From Rhododendron vialii (taxonomy: Eukaryota > Streptophyta > Magnoliopsida > Ericales > Ericaceae): a stretch of 64,000 nucleotides of DNA. Location: the NCBI RefSeq assembly GCF_030253575.1, contig NC_080568.1, positions 8,328,501 through 8,392,500 on the forward strand, written 5' to 3'. The position numbers and the translations under genes are program-made. Of the stretch, positions 1 to 11,639 are shown piece by piece. The notes below the pieces were generated by a model. That model did not search any database. It worked only from the letters and a program-made list of their open reading frames with translations, and was not told where the DNA came from. The stretch's first letter is position 1. The number at the start of each line of letters is the position of its first letter.

Positions 1-580
1 ATTCGAGCATCTGAGCCGCATAGCACCTTCTCGAGTTCGAGACTTAAATAGCAATAACATCTGCTAAAAACCAAGGAAAAATGCAATCTGTACAAGTCAT
101 TATCTAAATTTAGGGATGTGAACAAGTTGTGTTGAGCTGAGTAGTGGATTAATCGGGCTTTCATTAAAAAACTCAACAACATTCAAGAACATGTTCAAAC
201 TTTACTTTAATGCCTTGCATAAAAGTATCGAGCTGATTCTGAAATTAATCAAGGTTTACATACGAGTTCGAACTGCGAAAATTCCTCAATTCACACAGCA
301 TACTTGGCAAGTACTACCTTTTTGATCTAGAACAAACTTCTGAGCAAAAACTAATTTCCAGAAAACCAAAAAAAGAGAGAGGAAGATTGTTGATTAGAAA
401 TGCTTTTTCAATATAATAACCTTATCCTACACTTGAACAAGGAAAGTGATAAGATGCTATTTTCGAAACAGCATAGAAAGCTGGCTCAGGATATGGTGAC
501 CCCACTCAGTGACTAGAAAAGTGCTTTTAAAATAGTATATCATTATCCAATTCGATCATGAAGCCCTCAAACCCACCATT
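1..580. other. Intergenic AT-rich DNA, no gene seen
   Basis: No coding region, RNA gene or complete mobile element is recognisable. The segment leads into a CT-rich stretch that probably belongs to the promoter of the downstream microRNA gene. Confidence 0.5.
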
Positions 581-760
581 CTCCCATCTCTCTCTCTCTC
601 GCTCTCTCTCTCTCTCTCCTATTTCATCCCCCTGTTTTCGTACATCATCGATCCTCATGGCCCAAAAGTCAAAACACACACATAAAAACCTCTCCTCTCT
701 TCTTCATAAGTATTCTTGCTTCTTCCTATAATTCCCTCACCCATGTATACCATTCCTAAC
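581..760 (+). promoter_or_regulatory. Probable promoter / 5' region of the MIR169 gene
   Basis: A pyrimidine tract of CT repeats (about 591-619) is followed by AT-rich TATA-like stretches (CATAAAAA near 682 and CTATAATT near 727), 170-250 bases before the microRNA hairpin. CT tracts close to transcription starts are common in plants. No start site can be fixed without RNA data, so this is inference from position and composition. Confidence 0.35.
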
Positions 761-902
761 ATCTTCTTTTCTTTCTAAGATAAGAAAACAAAAGGAGATT
801 TATAATCTTTTTTTTTTTTTTTTTTCTTGAAAGAGAGATTGTATGTATCTCGTTGAATTATATATGCTTTGGAATTTCGAATCGTATTCATCTAAGGTTT
901 TG

Positions 903-1196
903 CATGTGGAGATGAAGTATACGTGGTGCAGCCAAGGATGACTTGCCGGCAATTTCTCTTCAAACTTTCTCTTTTCCTTTTACATTTTTTTTTTACGTAA
1001 AAGAACGAATACTCCCCGGCTTCTTACTGTATATTTTGACATGGTTTAATGGAATTTTCGTTCCATGTGAGAAAAAACCAAAAAAAAGTTTTTTTTTGTG
1101 TGTGTGTGTGTGGTTATATTGATGAATACTGCATTTTGAAGAGGGAGAATCGGCGAGTTGTCCTTGGCTACATTTCTGTCTCATCTTCACATGTTA
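903..1196 (+). ncRNA. MIR169: MIR169 precursor (miR169b/c-type)
   Basis: The mature microRNA is at 929-949 on the 5' arm; it starts CAGCCAAGG and ends TTGCCGG, which is the 21-nt miR169b/c isoform. The opposite arm at about 1152-1172 (GGCGAGTTGTCC...) is nearly complementary and gives the star strand. The stem extends below the duplex (905-917 pairs with about 1184-1196, with G-U pairs) and above it (950-965 pairs with 1134-1149). The terminal loop is about 165 nt, T-rich with a GT run. miR169 guides cleavage of NF-YA (HAP2) transcripts and acts in drought, nutrient and flowering responses; that is family knowledge. An 81-codon ORF overlapping the hairpin has no protein-like features. Paired arms at the expected offset make the call strong; expression is untested. 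Confidence 0.93.
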
Positions 1197-2290
1197 TATC
1201 TATGATGATTAAAAAAAACTGCGATTACCGGTGGTTTTGGACGTCATTGCCGGAAACAATGGTGAAGCACAAGTTATCATTTTGCCAACTGTAAGTTCAT
1301 CAATTGCCTTCATATCTATGTTATCATTTTGATTTCCTATCCATGTTAGCAATAAGCTAGAAATTTGCTTCTTTGAGTGTTTTTTTTGGGCAACAAGAGT
1401 ACTCCTAAACCTCCTGCTGAGAAATAAAAGTTCTGCCCAGTTCATGATTGAGCTAGCTAGTTCAGTTATTAATTAAGTAGAAACTTAATTCTCTTAATTT
1501 TGTTTACAAATAAACATATAAGATCTTTTTTGATTAATGCAAAGCACAACTTTTAAATATGTGACTGTAATAACCTATTTCTCATACTTGAGGGGTATCC
1601 GTCATTAAGATAAACTTCAATGGGTGTCTGTGAAATTTACCCTTTAACAAAAATGGTATATGGTAGTATTACTATCACACATATTTTAAGATGGGACGTA
1701 ATCTTTTCTTTTATTTCTATAAGTGGATGATATGATTTTAGGATTTAAAAAAATTCCATATGTGGCATACTTTTAATTGAGTGGTACACGTTTTTTGGTT
1801 AGTTCATATGCAGTATGTTGGTTTATGAGATACTTAAAAATAAGATACAAATTTGATACATTTCCTTAAAATTCATAAATTTATAATTTAAATTCTTAGA
1901 GGAAAAGTAGGGTATCGTTTTCATTTCCTTTACGTGCGCATAAAAATAGAAGCCGAAATTGAAAGAAAATGGATCCTCTCAAGTTCAAATTAAAGTTTGG
2001 ATTGGATGAGACAGTCTATGTATGGACAGTCTATTTCTCCATGGAAGAGTTTTTGAACAAATTAGAACCATAAATTATATCAATGAACGGTCTTGATCTA
2101 GACTCGTTCAGTCTAAATCATTACATAAATGACAATGAATCTAGTACTGACTGAAAAATGAAAATACACCCAATTACTTCTATCTAATCCCATTTATTAT
2201 TCCTTCTCTTTGTTTGGAAGTTACGGGAAAAAAGGGACAAGAAGAAAAAATCTATAAAAAAAAAAAAAAAAATATTCCTTCTAGGCTTCT
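1197..2290. other. Intergenic, no gene seen
   Basis: AT-rich sequence without a convincing exon, RNA or complete element. A short stretch at 1970-2060 carries GGATCC/GACAGTC motifs that also occur near 9420-9600, suggesting old repeat fragments. Confidence 0.45.
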
Positions 2291-2294
2291 CTAG

Positions 2295-2470
2295 CTTTTA
2301 GTCCCTACGAAATATACCAAGTTTTAAAATTGTCCCTAAAAAATTTTGCATGTCAATTGCATCCTTATAGTTTAACACGAATGTCTATGTTGTCCTTTCC
2401 GTCAATTCGTTGACCGGAAAAGCTGACTTGTCTAACTGCTGCTTATGCGGCAATGACTGTTGTGTCAATG
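2295..2470. mobile_element. Fragment resembling a Mutator-like element end
   Basis: The stretch with TAGTCCCTACGAAATATACC, CATCCTTATAGTTTAACACG and TTGTCCTTTCCGTC resembles terminal sequences of plant Mutator-like elements, which often read as translations of 'no more than' promoter-like filler. No partner inverted end or target duplication was found, so it is at most a relic. Confidence 0.3.
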
Positions 2471-2691
2471 CTTTGTTTTGCCGAAGAGTTGGAAATATTT
2501 CAAAAATACTCCTAACATTTCAACTCAATGTCTCATACTATCATACAAACTTGAACTTCATAAAATGTTAATTAAATATTTGTACTTTTCACTCCGTCAT
2601 CAATTTCACCTTGACTAGATTTTCGGTCCGAAAGCTAATTGAATGACTGACTGACTTGACACTTACCTAGACGTTTTGGAGACAAATGCTA

Positions 2692-2952
2692 GGCTTGTTA
2701 ACCAATTAGGATTTTTTTTTTTTTGGCTACATTATTAATAAAACAAGGGTTTTTGAACTTTATTCCAAAAGTACGTTAAAACGTGTTTACAAATCACGCT
2801 TTCTACCCAATATTTAGTACAAATACAATTGTGTTGGTAATTAACTAAAACGTGTTTTGAAATCACACTTTTAGAAAGTGAGTTTACTAGACACGTTTTT
2901 AAGAAGAAAAATTAGATGGCCATTTTCCTCTTGCTTGCATTCAAGAAAGGTC

Positions 2953-2992
<40 letters not shown>

Positions 2993-3329
2993 ACCATCGA
3001 TTGATTCGATTGGTTCCCATAAAAAAATCCAACAAAAAACACATCAAAAAACGAAACCCAACAGAACAAGAGGTTAGGAAACTTTAGAAAGTTGGAATCA
3101 AGTATGAAACTGTCTTGGAATCACGCGTTATAAAAATCATGCTTTTGACATTAATTTTGATTAATTATATATAATTTCGTGATTAAGATGCCTAAGCCAC
3201 AATAAAGGTCTGTTTTTTGCGTGAAAGCGTGATTTCTATACACGTTTTAACGTACTTTGGAAATGAAGATTAAAAATACACGTTTAGATTAATAATGTAG
3301 CAAAAAAGCCCCTATTCTGTTAACAAGCC
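2692..3329. mobile_element. Foldback / long-TIR non-autonomous DNA element
   Basis: The ends are imperfect inverted repeats of about 100 bases: the left starts GGCTTGTTAACC and continues GGCTACATTATTAAT; the right end read in reverse gives GGCTTGTTAACAG and TGCTACATTATTAATC. Both arms then carry AGTACGTTAAAACGTG. The 638-bp element has no transposase ORF and contains a CT microsatellite at about 2958-2991. No exact target-site duplication was found, so the superfamily is unassigned. Confidence 0.65.
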
Positions 3330-3389
3330 CACACACACTCACTCTCTCTCTCTCACCAAAAGATCTCTTCTTTCTATTAAATTGCCCCA

Positions 3390-3390
3390 T

Positions 3391-3434
<44 letters not shown>
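3390..3434. repeat. CT microsatellite
   Basis: About 20 uninterrupted CT units just right of the 2692-3329 element. Similar CT/GA tracts recur through the window. Confidence 0.9.
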
Positions 3435-3437
<3 letters not shown>

Positions 3438-4198
3438 ATTAAAACAAAAAGGGACAGCCTTCACCTTCATTTGATGGGATTTGGTCATCGAATTTCCATT
3501 CCTTGACTTTCGTGGTGGGTTTGTCTAAAATTGCTGATTTGGTTAATTTATTTGGTGGTGGTTGAGTTGCGAAAAAACTGTACATTGCACCATATGCAAC
3601 CCCAACCTCCACAAACCACTAATTCGAACCATTTTTGGCACAATCACGAGTCTGTTTGTGAATTTTTTTTAAAAATATGGTTAAAAAATCAAAAGTCCAA
3701 TTTTTAATCTGTTTAAACCGGTGTGAAAATTTTATTTTTCTGATAATTTTATCAGAAATGGTCATAATGAATTTTTGACTCTAAGACCTTTCAATGAACA
3801 CCCTAAGAGAGCCTTAACTCATATGAGAGCCCTACCGATATCAGATTGGGCTAATTTTTTTTAGGGAACCTATAAAAAACATTTTAAGAATGATTTGCAA
3901 TTTGAATCATCTTTATAAGATTCGTAATGGATCCAAATAAATACTTTAAACGTTGGATGAACAATACACATTTCACGATTCCGTTTACTTGACAGAAGAT
4001 GATGGCAAAGTCTTAATCATAAGTTTTTTTGTAAACTTTGAAGGTTAAATTGAAAATACATTGAGTTTGGAAGCCTATGGGACAGCCTATGGGACATTGC
4101 GATGTAAGTTTTGAAGTTTTTTTTTGAATTTTTCCCTATTTGTTATGATATTGACATCTCCCGGCCTTTCGCCATTCCAAAGGGCACACAATACTTGG
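3435..4198. other. Intergenic, no gene seen
   Basis: AT-rich DNA with no exon-like segment. The part at 3820-4080 shares wording such as CCGATATCAG with the MITE-like stretches at 41900-42160 and 49400-49600, suggesting an old shared repeat. Confidence 0.4.
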
Positions 4199-4347
4199 GA
4201 TCTGATCTAATCCAGTTTGGTCCATTTGTTATATTCGAGCCGTCCAAAAGTGTTTTGAACGGCTTAAATTTATTCTAGGTATTTTGAATATTTTATACGT
4301 AATAAAAATAAATGTGATGCAAACAAATGAACCAAACTGGACTGATC
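4199..4347. mobile_element. Small foldback MITE-like element
   Basis: The left arm (4199-4230, GGATCTGATCTAATCCAGTT then TGGTCCATTTGTT) pairs with the right arm (4322-4347), whose reverse reads GGATCAGTCCAGTTTGGTTC. An inner short inverted repeat surrounds AAAAGTGTTTT. No clear target-site duplication was seen. Confidence 0.5.
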
Positions 4348-5127
4348 CTTTCCCGCAATACGTTTCCATGGTTGATTTGATAGCTCATAGCGGAGCCCAC
4401 CACCATATAGATCACGGGTGGGTTAGTGCTTTGGAGTCCAATTGGATAGTGGAAAAAGTAGGCTATGGTGAACGTTGGCTATGGGGTGTTGGGATCCCAG
4501 TAATTAAAAATAACCTTGAAGTTGTGCGTATAAGTTTTTGAGCACCTCCCCTTGCAAGCCGGTTTTCAGCGAAGATACAGCTCGAGTCACATGTGTATAT
4601 CACAATACAAACGAAGAAAAATGTGTTTTTTTGTTCTTGTATGGGGAGGACTTTTGGCGTGCAATGGGCTTTGTCCCTCGGGTTTTTTTCAACTTTTGGT
4701 TGAAATTTTTTTTCCTTTTTCTAATAAAATGTTACTTTTGCCGGAAAAAAAAAAAAAAAACTATCCTCTGATTTGAAATCCAGGTTGATTGATGAGACAA
4801 AGCACCATATTTTGAAAACTGTTCATCCTTGTGGGTAATATGCAAACAGAGGCTGCTTCTTTGAATGAAGGGGAACAACTTCGTAGACGAAATGACAATT
4901 TCTCACTATAGATTGGGAGTTCCATTTTAGTAGTCATGTACAGTTATTTCTGTCACTATTTTTAGTTGTGTTTTTGTGTGTGGGGATGATTCTAGTCCAT
5001 CCTCTTAGTCGCGGAGGCCCTATGTAGCATGGATAGGGTCACTGACAGGGGTATGAGCCACAATAATTCTGGAAAATTAGGAACATGGACAAGGCGAAGA
5101 TTTATTGGGGGCACAATAAATCGTATG

Positions 5128-5290
5128 TTATATATATGGGGCGGTTCCGGGAACACCTATAAAAACATCTAAAAAAACATCTAATAGTTTTCGATCAAAT
5201 TTAGATGATCCGAGCTGCTCAATATGATCAGAATGTGATTTTAAGGGTACTCGCAAGAAATCAGCAAAAAAAAAAAGACCTATATATATA
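5128..5290. mobile_element. Partial member of a foldback MITE family (family A)
   Basis: The stretch with GATGATCCGAGCTGCTCAAT, GTGATTTTAAGGGTACTCGC and AGAAATCAGCAAAA is one arm of the family represented fully at 31854-32209 and 37805-38183. Only one arm is preserved, next to a short TA repeat and GT/GC microsatellite. Confidence 0.6.
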
Positions 5291-5781
5291 TATAATATGT
5301 ATGTGTGTGCGCGTGAGCGCGCGCACCTAACTTGTAACGGCATAATGTATAGGTTTGGGCCGTTTGGGCTCCCATCAAATGGGTTATTCACTGATGATGT
5401 TTGTTGATATAGATACAAATATATTTTTTATCACACTTTTTTGGTCTAATACTTTTGAAGTTATAAATATTTACTCTTAGAAAAGCTTTTAAAATTTATA
5501 AAAGCCACCTCGCCGTATCCCCACTTGTGTCCCTGTGTCTCAAATCTCAAGCGTGTTCCACTATAAAAATTACTAAAATTTGATGGACACACCACGTTAT
5601 GTGTCCCATATATATCTTGACATGTTTTCGATGTGTAAGACACGTATACGACGACTCCTTGGTGTGTCGATGCTTCATACATACATCAACCGCATGCATC
5701 TAACAGAAACGTGGCACACAACCTAATCAAGTGTCAACTCAATTTCTTGATCTCTGTGATCATAGTTCTGATCACTTTTTG

Positions 5782-6153
5782 ATGCAACAAGAACGATATC
5801 TTTCAGAGTGTACTGATTACAAACTTCAATCTCTACACACAAGAAAAAGGCCAATTCAAACAACTTTTTGTTCAATTTCGCATGGAGTAAAATTCTCATT
5901 GGTAGGAGTCAAGGGAAGGCCACTTGGCCTCAGATTTCCATATAAAGAACAAGACGAGCATAAATACCATCTTTTAACTTCTATTCCGACATATGCGAAG
6001 ATGATGAAGTATATAATGGAGCAGTTGGCTACAGATATCAAAAGAAACGAATCATATCCAATGACCAAAATTGGCTCACTTTTGATTCTTGTCTTTTTGA
6101 TGACTTGGGTCTGCATTAAGAGTATAAACCATTATTTTCATACCAAGTTTTGA
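5782..6153 (+). CDS. Unrecognised ORF, possible exon or spurious
   Basis: An open frame of 123 codons from the first ATG (the frame is open without an ATG from 5731). The deduced protein is basic and ends with a hydrophobic segment of about 17 residues (SLLILVFLMTWVCIKS) close to the C-terminus that could span a membrane. I recognise no domain or family, no splice sites clearly bound it, and no partner exons are visible. It could be a decayed gene fragment or chance ORF. No function is proposed. Confidence 0.2.
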   Translation: MQQERYLSECTDYKLQSLHTRKRPIQTTFCSISHGVKFSLVGVKGRPLGLRFPYKEQDEHKYHLLTSIPTYAKMMKYIMEQLATDIKRNESYPMTKIGSLLILVFLMTWVCIKSINHYFHTKF

Positions 6154-6419
6154 TCCCTTGTATTTGTCCTTGTATCACACCCACCATATGTTTAAGTGCC
6201 TCTTTTACCTAATCCGTTGTTGGTTCACGTCTCTCAGTTTTGTACTCTTTTCCATTTTGATAGCTTCGTATCCGACCCAATAGACCGACTAATTAATCCC
6301 GTAATCTGGTGTCCACTGGCCGGGGCCCAATTAAAATCTCATGGTTGGAATTGTGCTTAACTTCCATACAAATCAAGGTTTTAGAAGTAATTACATGTAA
6401 ACTCAAGCTTTTTTTAAAA

Positions 6420-6575
6420 TGCCGAAATGTTGGTCAGGTGGTCAGTCAAGGGGGTTTTCTCCTTCCTAGATCTCAAGTTTGAAACCTCCTTGGTGCGGTT
6501 AACTCTTATGGAGCTAGTCCATACGGGTTGCTGCGGCTTTATTTGGGCCTTTGCATGGGCCGGCGTTAGTAAGCT
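6420..6575 (+). mobile_element. SINE-like (tRNA-derived) repeat
   Basis: A block with a tRNA-like A-box region (TGGTCAGGTGGTCAG), a B-box-like AAGTTTGAAACCTCC about 45 bases later, and a T-run near the end is typical of plant tRNA-derived SINEs. No transcription data or clear flanking duplication support it; related phrases appear near 9150-9400 and 36560-36770. Confidence 0.4.
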
Positions 6576-7033
6576 TTTTTGATAGCCTGGCATTCAAACC
6601 GCAAAGAACACGGATTAGATCATAACAAATGAGATTAACCAGCTGTAATAATGTCAGAAGTACATATTTTCACCTCATTGCAGTGTAATCCTCTCAGAAA
6701 AGAGAAAATTTTGGATCCATCCAATGGAAACCATATTTGTACTGATGGAGGAGATCAATCATGTAAGCTTAAATGTTGCATAAAATAGAGAAAATTAGAG
6801 CAGGTAGGACTGTAGGACTCTAGAAAATTTCATGCATATCCGTATGTGTCCTCTTACATCACAAAAGGTGGACTGCTTACACAAGCACCAAAACATAAGC
6901 AAGATTTTATTTGGTACTTTCGGGGCCAATTCACGCGCACCTCGACTAAATCTGAGGGACCGATACCACATTGATAATTTTTCATTGGTGAATTACCCAG
7001 GAAAGTACAATCTTGCTTTTGCTTTGCTAGTTG

Positions 7034-7040
7034 TATAAAT
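7034..7040 (+). promoter_or_regulatory. TATA box of the CASP gene
   Basis: TATAAAT sits 188 bases upstream of the ATG, leaving a 5' UTR of roughly 155 bases if transcription starts 30 bases downstream. Position and consensus support it; the start site is not known. Confidence 0.5.
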
Positions 7041-7227
7041 GCACATACTTCCCTCACCCCATTCAAGCAGTAGTCTCTGCTGAAGAAAGATAATTAGCCT
7101 CAATTGTCCAAGAATTCGGTATAAGTCTCGTTTTACGTTCAGTCTGAGGCCTCTAAAGATTCAGGTGATACTGAAAAATCCTCAGCACTAGAGGTTCCAA
7201 GAGAGAGAAGAAAGAATCTCGAAAAAA

Positions 7228-8674
7228 ATGAAGCCGGTTGCACTTGAAACCGGTGAACCTTCAAGGGTTCCACCCCAAATTCACAAGGGAAACAAGGGAA
7301 TCTCCATACTGGACCTTGTTCTTCGAGCAGTTGCGATAGTTGCAACGCTGGCAAGCGCAGTGGCTATGGGCACTACCAATGAAACGCTGCCGATTTTCAA
7401 TCAGTTCATACAGGTCAAGGCTCAATACAACGATCTTCCAACCTTCACGTGAGTCGTCTTTCTGGTTGATGATGTGCTTGTTTTGATGCCTTAACTGTTT
7501 CTTCGCTCGGAAGAAATTTGATAGTTTTCATGTGTGTTTTTGTCAAACAGGTTCTTTGTGATTGTGAATTCTGTGGTATGCTTTTACCTTGTTGTTTCTC
7601 TTCCTATGTCCATCTTCCACATTGTGAGGAGTGGAACAAGAATCAGCAGGGTCATTCTCATCTTCCTAGATTCGGTAAATGATTCTATGTTTCTTTTAGC
7701 AAATTTCTACTGTCTTTTGTTCATGACTTGTGGGTTTCTTTGCTTTTCGCCATCTTTCCTCCAATGAGTAAACCATCTCTGTTTGTTTCGGGCGAAAAAT
7801 CTTTTCTTGAAAGAAAAATGTTTTCCACCCAAAACAAACGGACCGTACACGTTGGACACATATCCACGGAGGTTTTTTCTTGGCTTTGGACGTAACGTGA
7901 TTGTTAGTTCTTGGAAAACAACACGTCAACACAACAGCCCCTAAAGTTATCTCAGAAAAGTTTTCCAAATGCTATTTCTGCGATACTGAATCATTGGGGA
8001 TACTGGATACGTTTCTGGGTCCTCAGAATTATGTTAGTCCTCGAAATTAATTGTCATAACTTCTTCTGGCACAATTTTTTCGTAATGTGGTCTTTGTGCT
8101 CCGTATCCTGGTTAAGTCCATACCATTTCCTGAGAGAAGAATTTTGATCATAGACGTAAAAATGTTGGCAACGTGAGGATAATGGGTTACATAACGATGA
8201 ATAGCGCTTCTACTTCACTGCAGTGTGGATAATTTTCTGGGTCTGTAGCATTATCTCTAATCCTCAAAAATAAAAAACAGATCCAAAACTTTGTTTGAAA
8301 AAGCCAAAAAGGTCTTCAGAACGTTGTATTGGCAGCACTGCTGCTGCGCTATGTTCCAAAACCATAGCACTTTTTTAAGACAATTGAGGGATTTGAAGCG
8401 AATGTCACGTACTGATTTCCTTATGATCCTAAGATATATACATAATCTTCTGTAGGTAATGCTGGCTCTTCTCACCGTGGGAGCTGCAGCAGCAGCAGCG
8501 ATAGTATACTTGGCTCACAAGGGGAACGCTTCGGCTAATTGGCTGGCAATATGCCAACAATTCAACAGCTTTTGTGACCGTGTTTCTGAATCTCTGATTG
8601 GTTCTTTCGGTGCAATTGTTGGGTTTATAGTTCTGATTCTGCTATCAGCCATAGCACTATGTCGACGGCCCTAA
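7228..8674 (+). CDS. Casparian strip membrane domain protein (CASP)
   Basis: Three exons: 7228-7448, 7551-7674 and 8456-8674, with GT..AG introns of 102 and 781 bp, giving 187 aa. CASPs are four-helix plasma-membrane proteins that form a scaffold in endodermal cells and recruit peroxidase and other enzymes to build the Casparian strip. Visible features: cytosolic N-terminus, TM1 ([18 protein letters not shown]), first extracellular loop with [17 protein letters not shown]2 and TM3 ([20 protein letters not shown]), second loop with the [13 protein letters not shown] stretch, TM4, and a very short tail. The first-loop signature (Q.QAQYDDLPTFQFF in the family) separates true CASPs from CASP-like proteins, so this looks like a true CASP. 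Length matches the family. Start chosen as the first ATG after a purine-rich leader; no in-frame upstream ATG is apparent. MYB36 control is expected from family knowledge, not seen here. Confidence 0.95.
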
Positions 8675-9150
8675 CAAGTTGTAAGGCTGAAAGCATGCAT
8701 CTCTGAGGCTCTGTCTACGAAAGTTTGCATTTCGTATGTCTGTGTTTGAATAGATTTTCTACTGGATTGACAAATTAGAGTGTATGTAATGTTAATGGGT
8801 GGGATTCTTGTAGTCTGAGTTAAGGGTGTTTTTTTCGTAGTCTCCACGATCGTTTATACCGAAATCAGAGTGTCTTAACCGTCAAGTTGCCAACCATTGG
8901 ATAAAAAGCATTTCCCCGCAGACTACTCAGTCGGTTCAGCTCAACTCAACTCGTTTGCAGTCCTAAATTAGTCATTTTCGCTGTAAAACGGGTAGAAGGT
9001 AAACTAAACGGATCATCCTTTGTACAACAAAAGGGAACTACAAATTTAGGCAGGGGGCATGTTTTATTTTTAACCTTTTCCACTCAATCCAGAAACAAGA
9101 TCGGACGTTATTCTGGTTCGTCTCCACTTTCGTGAAACTATTCCCCAAGC
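8675..9150. other. 3' flank of the CASP gene, no other gene
   Basis: Probably contains the 3' UTR. TGTATGTAATGTTAATG near 8781 could be part of a plant polyadenylation region. No other feature is recognisable. Confidence 0.4.
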
Positions 9151-9400
9151 AAGGCAGCCGATAAGGCATCGCCTCGCCCCTTCTATCTTATCTATTGCCT
9201 TGCTCCTCGGCTCCCTACTACTCCAGCCACTCCTTGTAATAGCTAACTCGGGGTTATTTGTGCTCATTTACGCGAACCTTGACTATTCCCTGAGAGACTG
9301 ACCTTGCAAGAATACCTAGGATGTTTCGAAACTGAGACCTAGGAGGGAGCAAGCCCTTAAGTCTCAAGCCTTGCCACTAGGCCCACCGCTTAGAGTTACG
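9150..9400. repeat. Dispersed repeat fragment (SINE or retroelement type)
   Basis: The text GAGACCTAGGAGGGAGCAAG and CTCAAGCCTTGCCACTAGGC resembles widespread plant short repeats, and ACGCGAACCTTGACTATTCC is similar to stretches at 6930 and 29519. There are no intact ends. Confidence 0.35.
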
Positions 9401-9760
9401 TACTTTTCATTGGGATTGGATCCTCTCAAGTTCTTTTGAGGGACTGGACAGTCTAGTCCAACCCATTTTCGGGCCCTTTCAGGATCCATTGATGAGCAAG
9501 ACAGTTCGCTTTTTAGATGTCGTCGATTACATCAGGAAGCACATCCTTCACTGGTCAATATGGACCGTCGAATCCCTTCAAAGGGACTGGAGAGGATCCA
9601 TTTCCTTCTTCATTGACACTAGCCTTGAAGCACATCATTCACTGTAATTTTACAGAATCAAGCTTTACAAAAAATTCGAATGAGATGTTCACTAAAATTG
9701 TACCGCATTCTCTATTCTAAATCCCCCACCATTGTTGTTCGCAAGGACAGAGGTAGTAAA

Positions 9761-10642
9761 CTATGCTGGTAGAAATTCCACGAGCGCGTCGATTGATTTT
9801 AGGGTCTTCTCATAGTACAGATACGATTCGTAGACCTTCGGCGTCCGAATGTAATAGTCAAACTGTCACAGAATATGCAGACGTTGTTAGCTAATTTCAT
9901 AGCACAATCACAGAATATCCAAATTTTCTTTTTAGTTGTCTTACTAGTTTGTAGTCTAAAAAAGTTTTATAAGATTGGCCCCTGCAAGTCGCTCAGATGA
10001 AAAAAAAAAATCTTAAAATAAATAAAAGATGTGTGAAGAAAATTTCCTATAATTATAAGTTATCAATAGTAACATTTTGGTCGCGTATTTAAAATAAAAT
10101 CCCAAAGCATAGAGCATAAAATCCAAGAAATAATAGCAATAAACCAAGTAAATGACCTCTGCCATGTTATCAACCAACTCATTGGCAGCATCAACGTAAG
10201 CCTGCTGTCTGGTTTCTGGCACCATTGACAGCGCATTTTTCATGTCCTGAGACAAATAGGACTGCTTCAGCCTGATATAGAACAAGATGTATCTCCAAGA
10301 CATGGCCTCCAGCATATCCCTGATGCTATGTAACCCCTCCGCCGTCTGCCGGATCCTCAGCACCGCATCTTCCGGCGACAGCCCGGGCTCCAAGAATTTC
10401 TCCCTCAGGAAGGAACGCGTGCCCCAGCTCTCGGCTAGCGCAATCGGAGCAGAATTTAGCCCAAGAGCTATGGAAGCTGTTAGGAATTTTGTGAGGAAAT
10501 TTCGGCGGTGGGATTGGTTTTGGTCGCCGGGAAATGATGTCCGGGTGGCCGAGAGAGGGCGGGGTTGGTGGCGGTGGGGTTGGGGTGTGGTGGTGGTGGG
10601 TTTGGGGTGGAGGAGAGTGGTGGTGTTAATGAAGTTGCTCAT
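9761..10642 (-). CDS. PQL3: PsbQ-like protein 3, chloroplast thylakoid lumen
   Basis: Two exons on the minus strand: 10642-10157 and 9862-9761 (intron 294 bp, GT..AG, phase 0), giving 195 aa. PsbQ-like proteins are lumenal four-helix proteins; relatives are lumen subunits of the chloroplast NDH complex that runs cyclic electron flow. Residues 1-70 form a bipartite transit peptide: Ser/Thr/Pro-rich stroma-targeting part, twin arginines at 46-47 (HRRNF), hydrophobic core and ALA just before residue 71, pointing to Tat import. The mature part has GLSPEDAVLRIRQTAEGL, SWRYILFYIRLKQSYLSQD and, in exon 2, YYIRTPKVYESYLYYEKTLK, the conserved PsbQ-fold end. The start is the ATG at 10642; an upstream in-frame TTG was not used. 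Exon 2 is too short for simple ORF scanning and was found by its protein motif. PQL3 rather than PQL1/2 is judged from remembered family wording. Confidence 0.9.
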
Positions 10643-11590
10643 GGTTGGATTTGTATGGCTATGAGCAAAAGAGCTCAATTATACAGGAGATTTGGAGTTT
10701 TGGGCATGTTTCGTTGTTGCCCAATTGAGCTGCCCGTTCCTCCTACGTGGACCCTTCATTCTTGATGAAATAGCATTCATTATCTTCTCCTCTTTACAAC
10801 CATCTCTCAGCCGTTAAAAAGTAGTATTTTACAATCCGGATTTTAAATCTATTTTTACCGGTAATAGTTAACTTTTACCGGTAAAATTTGTTTTTGAAAT
10901 TCGGACCATTGATTGCTGAGATGGACGGCGAGATATGCACGTTGTAAGGGGATATTTTTTTTAAATTTAGCTTCATCTAAAAAGAAATATTTCAGGCACA
11001 TATGTTTGAATGTGTCTGTGTCTGGAACTGTTTTATATATCTAAATTCTACAATCATTGTATAAACCTGTGTCCGAACATCTATATCCATAGTACTTTGA
11101 AAAAATGGCAAGTTGGGTATTTGATATAAGTTTAAACTCAGGATTGCGAGTTGGTCCTTTGAACGAACGGGTCTTATGTTAAAATGCAATCCCTTCATTT
11201 CAAAGTTTTGGTTCAATATGAAAAGTTAAAAAAAAAATTGGAAAAAGAAATAAAATAGTGAAGTACTTTTGTACATTAACTTTAAAATTTTCGAGGCAGT
11301 GCAGAAAATTAATTAATATTTCTTATTTAATGCAAAAAAATTATTAAAATTATGCAAGCATTAATTGAGATCTCTTTGGTTTGTTGTGTGTTTGAGAGAG
11401 AGAGAGAAGGGGGCAAATAGAGTGACATCCAAGTGGAAGATGTCCTATACTCCTTGCATTAGGTGAGAGTTCAAACTCCATCAGCCTCATCCCCTTTCTC
11501 CTAAGTAGAAGAATTAAAAAAATATGTGGGAGAATAAGGGCAAATTTGAGCATTTAGAGGAAAATTATGCTTTCCCCAAGCAACAATCTT
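10643..11590. other. Intergenic, promoter side of the PsbQ-like gene
   Basis: Should contain the PsbQ-like gene promoter (minus strand). A stretch at 10820-10930 with TTTTTACCGGTAA inverted against TTTTACCGGTAAAA forms a short palindrome. No gene recognised. Confidence 0.4.
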
Positions 11591-11639
11591 TCATAAGTCA
11601 ACTAAATTTATGTTGACTCATGAAAGGTGTAGCTTTTCT

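Noticed and set aside
1049-1294. 81-codon ORF over the start region
   Set aside because: It overlaps the MIR169 3' arm, includes a GT-repeat Cys/Val run, and has no protein family features.
10643-10678. Longer N-terminus of the PsbQ-like protein
   Set aside because: The in-frame extension starts with TTG, not ATG; the ATG at 10642 gives a normal-length transit peptide.
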